Shown here piece after piece: positions 1-8,942 of a stretch of 64,000 bases of DNA. The number at the start of each line of letters is the position of its first letter. The stretch's first letter is position 1. The DNA is from Erythrobacter sp. (GTDB lineage Bacteria > Pseudomonadota > Alphaproteobacteria > Sphingomonadales > Sphingomonadaceae): assembly GCF_024305245.1 (NCBI RefSeq), contig NZ_JAMWYX010000003.1, positions 337,176 to 401,175 on the forward strand, in the 5' to 3' direction. Position numbers and translations under genes: made by a program. A model generated the notes under the pieces. That model saw only the letters and a program-made list of their open reading frames with translations, ran no database searches and had not been told where the DNA came from.

Positions 1-1050
1 GGCCAGCAGGATGTCGCTGATCTTCTTGGCGCGCACCGGATCGCCCACCATCAGCGGCACGATATGGGTGACGCTGTCCATTACTGGCAGGCCCGCCTCG
101 GCAAACTTCAGCTTGAGCATCGCGGCGGCGCGCTGCTGCGCGTTGCGCTCAACGCTCGAACCTTTCAGGTGCCGGACCGAAGCCAGCACGCCTGCAACCA
201 GCACTGGCGACAGCGAAGTGGTGAAGATGAAGCCCGGTGCGTAGCTGCGGATGCAGTCCACCACCTTGCTGCTGGAGGCGATGTAGCCGCCCATCACGCC
301 GAACGCCTTGCCCAGCGTGCCTTCAATGATGTCGATCCGGTCGGCAGCGCCGTCCCGTTCGGAAATCCCGCCGCCGCGCGCGCCGTACATGCCAACCGCG
401 TGCACCTCGTCGATATAGGTGAGCGCGTTGTATTTGTCGGCCAGGTCGCAGATTCCGTGGATCGGCGCGACATCGCCTTCCATCGAATAGACGCTTTCAA
501 AGGCGATCAGCTTGGGCGTGTCCGGGTCTTCGGCCGCCAACAATTCTTCGAGATGGGCGAGGTTGTTGTGGCGGAACACCCGCTTTTCGCAGCCCGAATT
601 GCGGATGCCGGCGATCATGCTGGCATGGTTCAATTCGTCCGAGAAAATCACGCAGCCCGGCAGCAGTTTCGCCAGCGTCGACAATGTCGCATCGTTGGAG
701 ACATAGCCACTGGTGAACAGCAGCGCGCTTTCCTTGCCGTGCAGGTCGGCGAGTTCGTTTTCCAGCTGGACGTGCAGGTGCGTGTTGCCGCCGATATTGC
801 GGGTGCCGCCCGATCCTGCGCCGACATCGTGCAGCGCATCTTCCATCGCGCCGATCACCTTGTCGTGCTGGCCCATGCACAGATAGTCGTTGGAACACCA
901 CACGGTGATCGGCTTGGGGCCGTTATGTCCGTGAAAACAACGCGCGTTGGGATACGCGCCCTTGTTCCGCAGGATGTCGATGAAGACGCGGTAGCGGCCT
1001 TCCTCATGCAGGCGGTCAATCGCCTGATCAAAGATCTGATCGTAGTTCAC
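1..1050 (-). CDS. hemA: 5-aminolevulinate synthase, 3' end beyond window
   Basis: Condenses glycine and succinyl-CoA to 5-aminolevulinate, the first step of tetrapyrrole synthesis by the Shemin route typical of alphaproteobacteria; cytoplasmic and PLP-dependent. The reverse strand reads 350 open codons from a GTG start ([14 protein letters not shown]). Family motifs are [11 protein letters not shown], the HNDLxHL-like [20 protein letters not shown] and the PLP-lysine segment EGTLGKAFG (Lys248). About 50 C-terminal residues should lie left of the window. A weak AAGAGA precedes the GTG. Downstream of murI on the same strand with a 167-bp gap. Family identity is secure; the start is likely but uses GTG. 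Confidence 0.95.
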   Translation of the reverse strand, partial: MNYDQIFDQAIDRLHEEGRYRVFIDILRNKGAYPNARCFHGHNGPKPITVWCSNDYLCMGQHDKVIGAMEDALHDVGAGSGGTRNIGGNTHLHVQLENELADLHGKESALLFTSGYVSNDATLSTLAKLLPGCVIFSDELNHASMIAGIRNSGCEKRVFRHNNLAHLEELLAAEDPDTPKLIAFESVYSMEGDVAPIHGICDLADKYNALTYIDEVHAVGMYGARGGGISERDGAADRIDIIEGTLGKAFGVMGGYIASSSKVVDCIRSYAPGFIFTTSLSPVLVAGVLASVRHLKGSSVERNAQQRAAAMLKLKFAEAGLPVMDSVTHIVPLMVGDPVRAKKISDILLA

Positions 1051-1217
1051 TCGCGTCTCTTTGTCCTGCGGGCGGGGCGCTTCGTCGAAGCCGCTCTGGC
1101 TCCGTTATCTCACCGCCATAACCCACAAACTCGGGGATGGTTTCGTGAATATTTAGGTCAGGGTGATCGGTTTGACCACCCGCGATCTTTGCGATCCGCT
1201 CGCAAGCAAATCGGCGA

Positions 1218-2018
1218 TCAGAACGCTTCGGCGGGGCCGAAACCGCGGGCGGTCAATGCGGCTTCCAGCCCGGCTGCACCCGTCAGCGGCCCGGTGACGA
1301 TGAAGCGGTTGGGGCCAGCGGGTGCGAAGTCTTGCCCGGCGAGCAAGTCGGCGATGCGCCGCGCAATGCCTTCGGCCCCGTCGACCTGCGTGACCTGCGG
1401 GCCGAACGCGGCGGCAAGTTCTTCCGCCAGCAGCGGGAAGTGGGTGCAGGCGAGCACCAGCGTATCGATGGCCTCGCCCCCCGGCATTGCGGCAAGGCGA
1501 TCATGCACATCGGCGATCAATGCCGGATCGACCGCGCGGCCGCGCAGCTTCGCTTCGGCAGCGGCCACCAGTTCCGGCGCGGCGATGCGCAGCAGGCGGG
1601 TGCCATTGCCGAACCGTGCCTCCAGATCATCGACATAGGCCTGCCGGATGGTCGCTTCCGTGCCGACCAGGCCGATGGTGCCGCTGCGGGTCAGCGCGGC
1701 AGCGGGCTTGATCGCGGGCACGGTGCCGACCACCGGGATCGCCAGCACATCGCGCACCATACCCAGCGCGATGGTGGAGGCGGTGTTGCAGGCGATGCAG
1801 GCGAGGCGCGGCTGGAACCGTTCGGCCATGCGCCCCAGCAAGCCTGAAACCCGCGCCGCGATCTGCGCTTCGCTTTTGGTGCCATAGGGCAGGCCAGCGA
1901 GATCGGCGGCGTAGATCACGGGGGCTTGCGGCAGCACCTTGCGCAGCGCGTCATACACCGTCAGCCCGCCGACGCCGGAATCGAACAGCAGAATGGGGGA
2001 GGCGGCTTCGACGTTCAA
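1218..2018 (-). CDS. murI: Glutamate racemase
   Basis: Interconverts L- and D-glutamate to supply D-Glu for peptidoglycan precursors; cytoplasmic and cofactor-independent. The 266-residue product has the N-terminal DSGVGGLTV motif, the first catalytic cysteine in ACNTAST (Cys77) and the second in LACTHFPLL (Cys191), with full family length. The start is TTG, preceded at about 7 bases by GGAG. That GGAG directly abuts the terminal GAACGG of the palindromic repeat at 2027-2119, so the repeat forms the murI leader. Divergent from plsY, sharing only a 111-bp region that the repeat nearly fills. Confidence 0.95.
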   Translation of the reverse strand: MNVEAASPILLFDSGVGGLTVYDALRKVLPQAPVIYAADLAGLPYGTKSEAQIAARVSGLLGRMAERFQPRLACIACNTASTIALGMVRDVLAIPVVGTVPAIKPAAALTRSGTIGLVGTEATIRQAYVDDLEARFGNGTRLLRIAAPELVAAAEAKLRGRAVDPALIADVHDRLAAMPGGEAIDTLVLACTHFPLLAEELAAAFGPQVTQVDGAEGIARRIADLLAGQDFAPAGPNRFIVTGPLTGAAGLEAALTARGFGPAEAF

Positions 2019-2026
2019 AAAAATCT

Positions 2027-2119
2027 CCGTTCAGGCTGAGCTTGTCGAAGCCTCATCTTTCATTTGGCACTCCCGGCGCTAGAAGAAGTGCAGTGCTTCG
2101 ACAAGCTCGGCACGAACGG
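2027..2119. repeat. Palindromic REP-like element, family I, copy 1
   Basis: Arms of 24 bases at 2027-2050 and 2096-2119 are inverted copies; the core of the right arm is TTCGACAAGCTC and the outer end is CGAACGG. A variable 45-base spacer separates them. It occupies almost the whole divergent murI/plsY gap, so any promoters for these two genes must overlap it or lie in coding sequence. Sister copies are at 10299-10390 and 23105-23211. Confidence 0.9.
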
Positions 2120-2129
2120 GAAGGGTCTG

Positions 2130-2714
2130 ATGGAACTGTTTTTCGCCGCGCTTCTGGGCTTTGCCCTCGGCTCGATCCCTTTCGGTCTGATCCTGACCCG
2201 CGCCGCCGGGCTGGGCGATGTGCGCGATATCGGCAGCGGCAGTATCGGCGCGACCAATGTGCTGCGCACCGGCAACAAGGGGCTGGCAGCCGCGACGGTG
2301 CTGTTGGACGCGGCCAAGGCAGCGGTGCCGGTGCTGGTGGCGGGCGCGTTGTGGCCTGGTACGGAAGGCGTGGCGGGTGTGGCCGCCGTGGCGGGGCATT
2401 GCTTCACGCCGTGGCTCAACTTCAAGGGCGGCAAGGGGTTTGCTAGCGCGGCAGGCGCGCTGCTGGCGCTGGCCTGGCCCGCGATGCTCGCCTGCGCGGC
2501 GATCTGGGCAGCGGTGCTGTTTCTCAGCCGGATTTCCTCGGTCGCCTCGATGGTCACGGTGGTAGTTTCGCCGCTGGTGGCATGGGGACTGGGCTATCCG
2601 CAGGCGATCCCGCCCTTGCTTGCCATCGCCGCCATCGTGCTGGTGCAGCACCGCGCCAATATCGGGCGGTTGATGCGCGGTGAGGAGCCGAAGGTGGGCG
2701 GGAACAAGTCTTGA
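2130..2714 (+). CDS. plsY: Glycerol-3-phosphate acyltransferase PlsY
   Basis: Inner-membrane enzyme that transfers acyl groups from acyl-phosphate to glycerol-3-phosphate, the first acylation of phospholipid synthesis. The 194-residue product is strongly hydrophobic with about five membrane segments. It shows the family motifs GSIPFGLI, the DIGSGSIGATNVLR loop and FKGGKGFASAAG. I chose the ATG at 2130 (MELFFAALLG) because the open frame upstream only translates the palindromic repeat; GGGAAGGG lies 5-10 bases before it. The stop overlaps the TTG start of dprA, so the two are co-translated. Confidence 0.93.
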   Translation: MELFFAALLGFALGSIPFGLILTRAAGLGDVRDIGSGSIGATNVLRTGNKGLAAATVLLDAAKAAVPVLVAGALWPGTEGVAGVAAVAGHCFTPWLNFKGGKGFASAAGALLALAWPAMLACAAIWAAVLFLSRISSVASMVTVVVSPLVAWGLGYPQAIPPLLAIAAIVLVQHRANIGRLMRGEEPKVGGNKS

Positions 2715-3616
2715 GCCTGACCCAAGCCGAAGCATTCGCCCGCATCCGGCTGCTGCGCTCGCCCAATATCGGCCCGGTCAGCTATCGCCAATTGCTCGCC
2801 CGGTTCGGCACGGCGGCGGCGGCGCTGGATGCGCTGCCCGATCTCGCCAGCCGGGGGCGGGGGCCATATCGCCCTGCCGCAGCCGAAACCATCGAGCGCG
2901 AGGTCGCCGCCGTTCGCAAGGCGGGCGCGCGCTACCTGTTCCACGATCAGCCCGATTACCCCGCACTGCTGGCCGAACTCGATTCCGCACCGCCGATCGT
3001 CACCTGCCGCGGCAATCTGGCACTGGCGAGCGCGCCGTGTGTGGCGCTGGTCGGCGCGCGCAATGCCAGCGCGGCGGCGGTGAAGCTGGCGCGCGAATTC
3101 GCTGCGGGTCTGGCGGAGGCGGGCTTTACCGTCGTGTCAGGTCTGGCGCGCGGGATCGACGGCGCGGCGCATGAAGGCGCTTTCCCGCAGACCATCGGCG
3201 TGATCGCCAGCGGGATCGACATCACTTACCCGCCGCAGCACGTCGCCTTACAGGAACGGATCGCTGCCGAAGCCCTGCTGATTGCTGAACAACCCCCCGG
3301 CACCGAGCCGCGCGGGCGGCATTTCCCGTCGCGCAACCGCATTATCGCCGGGCTTGCGTCAGGCACGCTGGTGGTCGAGGCCGCGCCGCAATCGGGCAGC
3401 CTCATCACCGCGCGGCTCGCGGGCGAGGCGGGGCGGGAGGTGATGGCGATACCCGGCTCCCCGCTCGATGCGCGCGCGCTGGGGTGCAACCAGTTGATCC
3501 GCGAAGGCGCGGTGCTGGTGCAAACGCCCGAGGAAGTGGTCGAACTGCTGCAAAGCTTCACCGGCGCGCCGCGATCGCGCTTCCGGGTGAGCGAGAACGC
3601 GGCGGATTTCGATTAA
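2711..3616 (+). CDS. dprA: DNA-processing protein DprA, truncated by in-frame stop
   Basis: DprA/Smf protects incoming single-stranded DNA and loads RecA during natural transformation. The 301 residues carry an N-terminal helix-hairpin-like segment (about 5-60) and the Rossmann-like fold with LVGARNASAAA, VVSGLARGIDGAAH, FPSRNRIIAGLA and QSGSLITARLAGE, all diagnostic. The TTG start overlaps the plsY stop (TTGA). The frame ends at TAA (3614-3616) after FD. It continues in the same frame through the winged-helix domain normally fused at the DprA C-terminus (next entry). The DNA-binding Rossmann core is intact, so partial function is possible; a sequencing error is also possible. Confidence 0.9.
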   Translation: MSLTQAEAFARIRLLRSPNIGPVSYRQLLARFGTAAAALDALPDLASRGRGPYRPAAAETIEREVAAVRKAGARYLFHDQPDYPALLAELDSAPPIVTCRGNLALASAPCVALVGARNASAAAVKLAREFAAGLAEAGFTVVSGLARGIDGAAHEGAFPQTIGVIASGIDITYPPQHVALQERIAAEALLIAEQPPGTEPRGRHFPSRNRIIAGLASGTLVVEAAPQSGSLITARLAGEAGREVMAIPGSPLDARALGCNQLIREGAVLVQTPEEVVELLQSFTGAPRSRFRVSENAADFD

Positions 3617-3817
3617 ACCGAATTGGCCGGTGCCGCGTGGGACGGGCAGGATACTGACGCGGTCGCGACAATGCTCTCCAACGCGCCGATCACCGTGGAC
3701 GAGCTGATCCGCCAGTCGGGCGCGAGCGCGGCGGCTGTGCACATGGCACTGCTGGAATTGGAATTGACCGGCGAACTGGTGCGCGAAGCCGATGGGCTGG
3801 TGCGGCGCAGCGGGTAG
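3617..3817 (+). pseudogene. Detached C-terminal winged-helix domain of dprA
   Basis: Immediately after the dprA TAA the same frame runs open for 66 codons to a TAG. The translation (VATMLSNAPITVDELIRQ, then LLELELTGELVR) matches the DML1-like winged-helix domain that ends full-length DprA proteins. Together the two pieces span 369 codons, the normal family length. The codon replaced by TAA sits in an acidic linker (FD-stop-TE); one G-to-T change from GAA would create it. A TTG at 3623 could in principle restart translation, but I see no convincing ribosome site. Ends 23 bases before the convergent sodC stop. Confidence 0.8.
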
Positions 3818-3840
3818 CGCCGCCCGCCCTCCGCGTTCGC

Positions 3841-4398
3841 CTAGCCGCCGCTGGGCACGATCACCCCGCAGGCAGCGCGGTCGCCGCTCGAGTCCATCCG
3901 GATGTAATCGTCGCCCGAGGCATGGACCATGATTGCCGATCCGTCGCTATCGTCGAGGGTGAAGGGGTAGCGATCATTCTCCGGCCCGGTCAGCGTTACC
4001 TGCGGGACGAAAAATTCGGTCATTGCCGTCCCATCCTCGCTGACATGGACATTGGGCAGATCGCCGACGTGATATCCGCCCGGAGTTCTGAAACCGTGTT
4101 CCGCGCCGAGCGGGTCATAATGGCTTCCGGCGGCCTTGAAGTCCGGGCTGCACGCGCCGGTTTCGTGGATGTGGAAGCCATGCGGACCTCGACTGAGGTT
4201 CCTGAGCTGCGCGACAACGAGCACGCCGTGCTCGGTCTGTTCGAACGTCACGGTTCCCGCGTCTTGCCCGTCGGCGGTTTTCAGGCTCACTTCCTTCTCC
4301 GCTGCCTGCATCTGCTGCGCGGCGAGCGGCGGGGCGGTGAGGGCGAGTGCACACAAAGCGGCGGCGATGCGGCGGCGTGAGGTGGGCGCTTGGATCAT
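3841..4398 (-). CDS. sodC: Periplasmic Cu/Zn superoxide dismutase
   Basis: Dismutates superoxide in the periplasm. The 185-residue product begins with a signal peptide (basic SRRR, hydrophobic core, TAPPLAA). The Cu/Zn ligands follow: HGFHIHETGAC, GSHYDPLGAEHG, GGYHVGDLPN, IMVHASGDDY and the second disulfide cysteine in AACGVI. I prefer the ATG at 4398 because GGGAG lies nine bases upstream; the ATG at 4405-4407 would have no spacer. Convergent with dprA and divergent from topA. The long open frame continuing upstream of sodC, antisense to topA, is a high-GC artefact. Confidence 0.93.
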   Translation of the reverse strand: MIQAPTSRRRIAAALCALALTAPPLAAQQMQAAEKEVSLKTADGQDAGTVTFEQTEHGVLVVAQLRNLSRGPHGFHIHETGACSPDFKAAGSHYDPLGAEHGFRTPGGYHVGDLPNVHVSEDGTAMTEFFVPQVTLTGPENDRYPFTLDDSDGSAIMVHASGDDYIRMDSSGDRAACGVIVPSGG

Positions 4399-4650
4399 GT
4401 CGGTCATCTCCCGGACGGCCCGCGATGCGCGGGTCTTGCCATGAGACAATCCGGCGGAGAGGAGGGCTGTTCCACAAAGCGAGGCGGAGCGGGCATCGGA
4501 AACGCCGAATGGTGGGCGCGCGTTTGCGCGATCCGCTCTTGAGTTTGCGCGCCGCTTGCGCCACCGCACTCTCCGTTTCGCGCTTGACGCATCGCTCCGG
4601 CGCGCTTCACCCTCGCGCGTACACACGTAAGGGACACCTCCATACCCGCC

Positions 4651-7251
4651 ATGCAGCTTGTCATCGTCGAATCGCCCGCCAAGGCGAAAACCATCGAGAA
4701 ATACCTCGGCAAGGACTTCAAGGTTCTTGCCTCCTACGGTCACGTCCGCGATCTGCCGCCCAAGGACGGCAGCGTCGATCCGGACGCCGATTTCGCGATG
4801 GAGTGGGAACTCTACCGCGACAAGCAGAGCCGCTTCAAAGAGATTGCCGACGCCGCCAAGGGCGCGAGCCGCCTTGTGCTGGCGACTGACCCTGACCGCG
4901 AAGGCGAGGCGATCAGCTGGCACGTGCTCGAACTGCTGAAGAAGCGCAAAAGTGTGCCGTCGCTGGTCGACCGCGTCACCTTCAACGCGATCACCAAAGC
5001 CGCCGTGACCGATGCGATGGCCAAGCCGCGCGAGCTCGATCAGCCGTTGATCGACGCCTATCTGGCGCGGCGCGCGCTCGATTACCTGTTCGGCTTTACC
5101 CTTTCGCCGGTGCTGTGGCGCAAGCTGCCCGGTGCCAAGAGCGCGGGCCGCGTGCAATCGGTGGCGCTGCGCCTGATCGTCGAGCGCGAGCGCGAGATCG
5201 AGGCGTTCCGGGCGGACGAATACTGGAGCGTCGTCGCGCGGATGATGCACGATGGCACCGAGTTCGATGCGCGGCTGATGCGCTACAAAGGCGACAAGCT
5301 GGAGAAGCTGAGCCTCGGCGCTGAAGGTATCGCAATGGAGGCCAAGGCCGCGGTCGAGGCCGGGCGCTTCACCGTCGAAGGCGTCGAGACCAAGCCGGTC
5401 AAGCGCAATCCCGCTCCGCCGTTCACCACCTCGACCCTGCAACAGGAGGCCGCGCGCAAGCTCGGGTTCTCGGCGCAGCACACCATGCGGTTGGCGCAGT
5501 CGCTGTATGAAGCGGGCGCGATCACTTACATGCGGACCGACGGCGTGCAGATGGACATGAGCGCGATTATGGCCGCGCGCGATGCCATCGCGGCGCGTTT
5601 CAGCGAAGATTACCGCCCCGAAAAGCCGCGCTTCTACAGCACCAAGGCCAAGAACGCGCAGGAAGCGCACGAGGCGATCCGCCCGACCGATTTCACCCGC
5701 GAACGGGCGGCGTCGGGCGACGAGGGCAAGCTGTACGACCTGATTTTCAAGCGCGCGATGGCGAGCCAGATGGCGACCGCCCAGATGGAGCGCACCACTG
5801 TCACCTTCCGCGATGCGACCGGCCAGCACGAGCTGCGCGCCACCGGTCAGGTGATCCGCTTCCCCGGCTTCCTCGCGGTGTATCAGGAAGATTTCGACGA
5901 CGCCGACGATGACGAAAGCGGCCTGCTGCCGGTGATGCGCGCGGGCGATTGCCCGGCCAAGCGCGCGGTTGATGCGACCCAGCATTTCACCCAGCCGCCG
6001 CCACGTTTCTCCGAAGCGTCGCTGGTAAAGCGGCTGGAAGAGCTCGGCATCGGGCGTCCGTCCACCTACGCCTCGACCATCCAGACCCTGCGTGACCGCG
6101 CTTATGTGCGGATGGAGAAGAACCGCTTCTTCGCAGAAGAATCCGGCCGCCTGCTGACTGCCTTCCTCGAACGCTTCTTCCCGACCTATGTCGCCTATGA
6201 TTTCACGGCGGGGATGGAAGACGAACTCGATGTCGTTTCCGACGGGCGCGAGGATTACAAGCTGCTGCTCGCCCGGTTCTGGAAGGACTTCAAGCCCAAG
6301 GCCGATGAAGTCATGGAGAAGCTGCCTTCGGAAGTAACCGAGGCGCTGGACGAATATCTCTCCGACTTCCTGTTCCCCCCGCGCGAAGACGGCGCCGATC
6401 CGCGTGCCTGCCCGCTGTGTGCCAGCGAAGGGCGCGAAGGCGGTCGCCTGTCCCTTCGCGGCGGCAAATTCGGCGCGTTCGTCGCCTGCGCCAATTACCC
6501 CGAATGCAAGTTCACCCGCCGCTTCGCCCAACCGGGCGGCGAGGGCGCGGACGGAGCGGATGATGGCGTGATGGGCCAGCACCCCGAAACGGGCGAGGAC
6601 ATCCACCGCAAGACTGGCCGCTTCGGCCCTTACGTGCAGATGGGCGAGGGCAAGGAAGCCAAGCGCGCCAGCATCCCCAAGGACCTCGACGATTTCGATC
6701 TCGATTGGGCGGTGAAGCTGCTCGATCTGCCGCGCATCGTCGGCGCGCATCCCGATACGGGCAAGGAAATCGAAGCCAATATCGGGCGTTACGGGCCTTA
6801 CCTTCGCCACGATGGCAAATACGGCAAGCTCACCAATACCCGCGACGTGTTCGAGGTAGGGATGAACCGCGCCGTCGATCTGCTGGCGCAGGCGGCCAAT
6901 CGCGGCCCCGGAACCCGCGCCGCAGCCGAACCCATCGCCACGCTCGGCGCGCACCCCACCACCGGGGGCGAGATCAAGGTGATGCCGGGTCGCTATGGCC
7001 CCTATGTCACCGACGGCACCACCAATGCGACCATCCCCAAGGATACAAAGCCAGAGGATGTGACCATTGATGCCGCCATCGCACTGATCGACGCGCGCAT
7101 CGCCAAGGGCCCGCCGGCCAAGAAGGGCCGGAAAAAAGCCGCGCCCAAGAAAGCCGCCGCCAAGAAAGCGCCCGCCAAGAAGGCTCCGGCCAAGAAGGCG
7201 CCAGCGAAAAAGAAGGCTCCTGCCAAGAAAGCGGAAATCGCGACGAAATGA
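4651..7251 (+). CDS. topA: DNA topoisomerase I
   Basis: Type IA topoisomerase that relaxes negative supercoils. The 866 residues begin with VIVESPAKAKTIEKYLG, continue through the Toprim acidic cluster ATDPDREGEAISWH (about 78-91) and the strand-gate region GAKSAGRVQSVALRL, and reach the active-site tyrosine in ITYMRTDG (Tyr293). A single CxxC-type zinc ribbon (CPLC...CANYPEC) follows, then three topoisomerase C-terminal repeats each with GR(F/Y)GPY. The tail is about 40 residues of KKAPAKKAP-type Lys/Ala/Pro repeats, as in many alphaproteobacterial TopA, probably a DNA-contacting disordered tail. Preceded by a roughly 250-bp divergent region shared with sodC. Confidence 0.97.
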   Translation: MQLVIVESPAKAKTIEKYLGKDFKVLASYGHVRDLPPKDGSVDPDADFAMEWELYRDKQSRFKEIADAAKGASRLVLATDPDREGEAISWHVLELLKKRKSVPSLVDRVTFNAITKAAVTDAMAKPRELDQPLIDAYLARRALDYLFGFTLSPVLWRKLPGAKSAGRVQSVALRLIVEREREIEAFRADEYWSVVARMMHDGTEFDARLMRYKGDKLEKLSLGAEGIAMEAKAAVEAGRFTVEGVETKPVKRNPAPPFTTSTLQQEAARKLGFSAQHTMRLAQSLYEAGAITYMRTDGVQMDMSAIMAARDAIAARFSEDYRPEKPRFYSTKAKNAQEAHEAIRPTDFTRERAASGDEGKLYDLIFKRAMASQMATAQMERTTVTFRDATGQHELRATGQVIRFPGFLAVYQEDFDDADDDESGLLPVMRAGDCPAKRAVDATQHFTQPPPRFSEASLVKRLEELGIGRPSTYASTIQTLRDRAYVRMEKNRFFAEESGRLLTAFLERFFPTYVAYDFTAGMEDELDVVSDGREDYKLLLARFWKDFKPKADEVMEKLPSEVTEALDEYLSDFLFPPREDGADPRACPLCASEGREGGRLSLRGGKFGAFVACANYPECKFTRRFAQPGGEGADGADDGVMGQHPETGEDIHRKTGRFGPYVQMGEGKEAKRASIPKDLDDFDLDWAVKLLDLPRIVGAHPDTGKEIEANIGRYGPYLRHDGKYGKLTNTRDVFEVGMNRAVDLLAQAANRGPGTRAAAEPIATLGAHPTTGGEIKVMPGRYGPYVTDGTTNATIPKDTKPEDVTIDAAIALIDARIAKGPPAKKGRKKAAPKKAAAKKAPAKKAPAKKAPAKKKAPAKKAEIATK

Positions 7252-7339
7252 GCCTTGCTGCGGTCTGATCTGGCGCGGCGTTCGTAAATCATAAAGCATT
7301 GCTGCCTATCACTGGTTGCCCGAGACCAAGGGCTGCACC

Positions 7340-7651
7340 GTGATTGAAATCGAAGTACAGAACGAGACCCACCAGACCCAGGCCCGCATCCGCTTTGCCG
7401 CGGTGCCGCGCATCGGCGAGGGGATTCGCTTGCGCGAACCGGACGGGATCTGGGCCAGCTACGACGTCCTCGACGTGTGGTACCAGAAGGCCGAATTCGG
7501 CGATGTGTGGATGCCCTATCTGCACATCCGCATGACGCCCGGCGAAGGCGCGGTGGCGGGCGAGGATCCGTTCTCCGACGATTACGCCGCGCGCAGTTAT
7601 GACGCAGGGTTCGTCAGCATGGGCGGGGAGCGTGAAACGTGCAAAATCTGA
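7340..7651 (+). CDS. Conserved hypothetical protein, 103 residues
   Basis: A soluble acidic protein (MIEIEVQNETHQTQARIRF) with a predicted mixed alpha/beta core. I do not recognise the family and no catalytic motif is visible. The GTG at 7340 is preferred over a TTG at 7316 because AAGGG precedes it at a suitable distance. Its last codons overlap the GTG start of the response regulator by 13 bases, so the two are translationally coupled. That suggests a shared regulon, not a known shared function. Confidence 0.7.
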   Translation: MIEIEVQNETHQTQARIRFAAVPRIGEGIRLREPDGIWASYDVLDVWYQKAEFGDVWMPYLHIRMTPGEGAVAGEDPFSDDYAARSYDAGFVSMGGERETCKI

Positions 7652-8292
7652 TCAAGCGCAACTCCGGCCCGAACCGCCGTTCCGGCATGGAAGGCAAGAC
7701 GCTGGCCGAAAAGCTCGCCCAGAGCGAACGAACCCGCGACGAAGATCATCCCGCAGCCGAGCCGGAATCCGAACCCGAGGCCGTGTCCGCAGCGCAATCC
7801 GAAATGCAATCGCGCGCCCCGGCTGCGCCTGCGTCTGCGCCCGGCTCCGACGATACCGACACGATCGTCGCCGCTGCCAAGGCGATGCGCGACCGTTACA
7901 ATGGCGGCGCTGCCCCTGCGGCTGCGGCCAAGACCTGCCTGATCGTCGATGATAGCCGCGTGATCCGCAAGGTTTCCAGCAAGATCGCGATCAGCCTCGG
8001 CTATGTCGCGATCGAAGCAGAGAACGGTGAAGAGGCGCTCGCCCGCTGCAAGAAGGCGATGCCCGATCTGGTGCTGACCGATTGGAACATGCCCGAAATG
8101 GACGGCATCGAATTCGTCGCCAAACTGCGCGCCATCCCCACGCCCAAGGAGCCGGTGGTGGTGTTCTGCACCTCCAACGGCGAGGCCAAGGACATCCACG
8201 ACGGCATCGCAGCGGGGGCGGATGATTACATCGTCAAGCCGTTCGACGAGGCCGCGTTGAAGGCGAAGCTGGAGAAGCTGGGACGGGGGTGA
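7639..8292 (+). CDS. Single-domain response regulator with disordered N-terminus
   Basis: A CheY-like receiver protein of 217 residues. The first roughly 95 residues are charged and Pro/Ala/Glu-rich, probably disordered. The receiver domain follows: CLIVDDSRVIRK (acidic pocket), LVLTDWNMPEMDG with the phosphoacceptor Asp148, the switch Thr/Ser in FCTSNGEA, and the conserved lysine in YIVKPF. There is no output domain, so it likely acts by protein-protein contact, as alphaproteobacterial CheY-type or DivK-like regulators do; no partner kinase lies beside it. GGGGAG sits eight bases before the GTG start. Confidence 0.85.
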   Translation: MQNLIKRNSGPNRRSGMEGKTLAEKLAQSERTRDEDHPAAEPESEPEAVSAAQSEMQSRAPAAPASAPGSDDTDTIVAAAKAMRDRYNGGAAPAAAAKTCLIVDDSRVIRKVSSKIAISLGYVAIEAENGEEALARCKKAMPDLVLTDWNMPEMDGIEFVAKLRAIPTPKEPVVVFCTSNGEAKDIHDGIAAGADDYIVKPFDEAALKAKLEKLGRG

Positions 8293-8378
8293 ATGCGCTC
8301 GCCGCTGCGTATGTCGGGTTTGGGGCGAGATTTGCGAGCCGCGTAATGACCGCAAGTGGGTGGTTTTCCGTCGTCTCG

Positions 8379-8717
8379 CTAGGCGGGCGGCGCTTGCCAG
8401 ATGGTGTAGAACTTTGATTGCGCGACGTCGGCAGACGCATCAAGATCAATTACATCAATCTCAACGCCAGCCTCCGTTGCGAGGCCATGAACCTGTTCGA
8501 TCAGACTCCTGATTTCTGCCTCAGAGAGACGGGTTGGAACCTTCGCGTAAACAAAGCCATACTCCGCTCCCGACAAGTTGATGGCATTTAGCGCGACAAG
8601 CCCGACCTTCATTGATTTATGCTGGTCGAAGGAGCCACACAAATAGAAAGTCAGCCAGCCTTCATCGCCAAAAGCTGGATCATTTTGGGCACTGATGAAG
8701 GCAGATGGGTCAATCAC
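8379..8717 (-). CDS. Lower-GC orphan hypothetical protein, 112 residues
   Basis: Not recognised. The product (GTG start, MIDPSAFISAQNDPAF) has a beta-rich first half with WLTFYLCGSFDQHKS and a helical second half (LSEAEIRSLIEQVHGLA), ending QSKFYTIWQAPPA. It has no signal peptide or membrane segment. Base composition is visibly more A/T-rich than neighbours (roughly half GC by eye) and codon choice is less biased, so it may be a recent arrival. It lies in the accessory pocket between the response regulator and era, beside the GIY-YIG element. An in-frame stop four codons upstream limits the start to this GTG or later. Confidence 0.55.
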   Translation of the reverse strand: MIDPSAFISAQNDPAFGDEGWLTFYLCGSFDQHKSMKVGLVALNAINLSGAEYGFVYAKVPTRLSEAEIRSLIEQVHGLATEAGVEIDVIDLDASADVAQSKFYTIWQAPPA

Positions 8718-8877
8718 CGGCAGAGACTACCCACTCTTGCACAAGGTCTGCAATGGGGTCGCTACCTGAACGGCAGAAATTTTTCGGGAACGGGGCAAAG
8801 CCGCAAGACCGCTTTCAGGATCGCGCATCGACCCCGCTCATGACCAGTCATGGGTGGGAAGTTGCCACTTTAAGATC

Positions 8878-8908
8878 CGTCGCCCCGTGCTTGACACGGG
8901 GCTTGGCT
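8878..8908. repeat. Left 31-bp inverted repeat of GIY-YIG element A
   Basis: Starts CGTCGCCCCGTGCTTGAC and ends GGGGCTTGGCT. Exact reverse complement of 9253-9283, and internally palindromic (7-bp stem, 5-base loop), like a REP hairpin. Confidence 0.95.
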
Positions 8909-8942
8909 TTTCTTTTGTCGCCGTTGCCGCGATACCCGGATC

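Noticed and set aside
7111..7248. Lys/Ala/Pro repeat tract at the topA 3' end as an insertion
   Set aside because: Such tails are common in alphaproteobacterial TopA and the frame is continuous to the stop.
4399..7299. Long open frame antisense to topA, fused in frame to sodC
   Set aside because: topA on the other strand has complete family motifs. The antisense frame has low-complexity Gly/Ala/Arg/His content with no domain, as expected opposite GC-rich codons.
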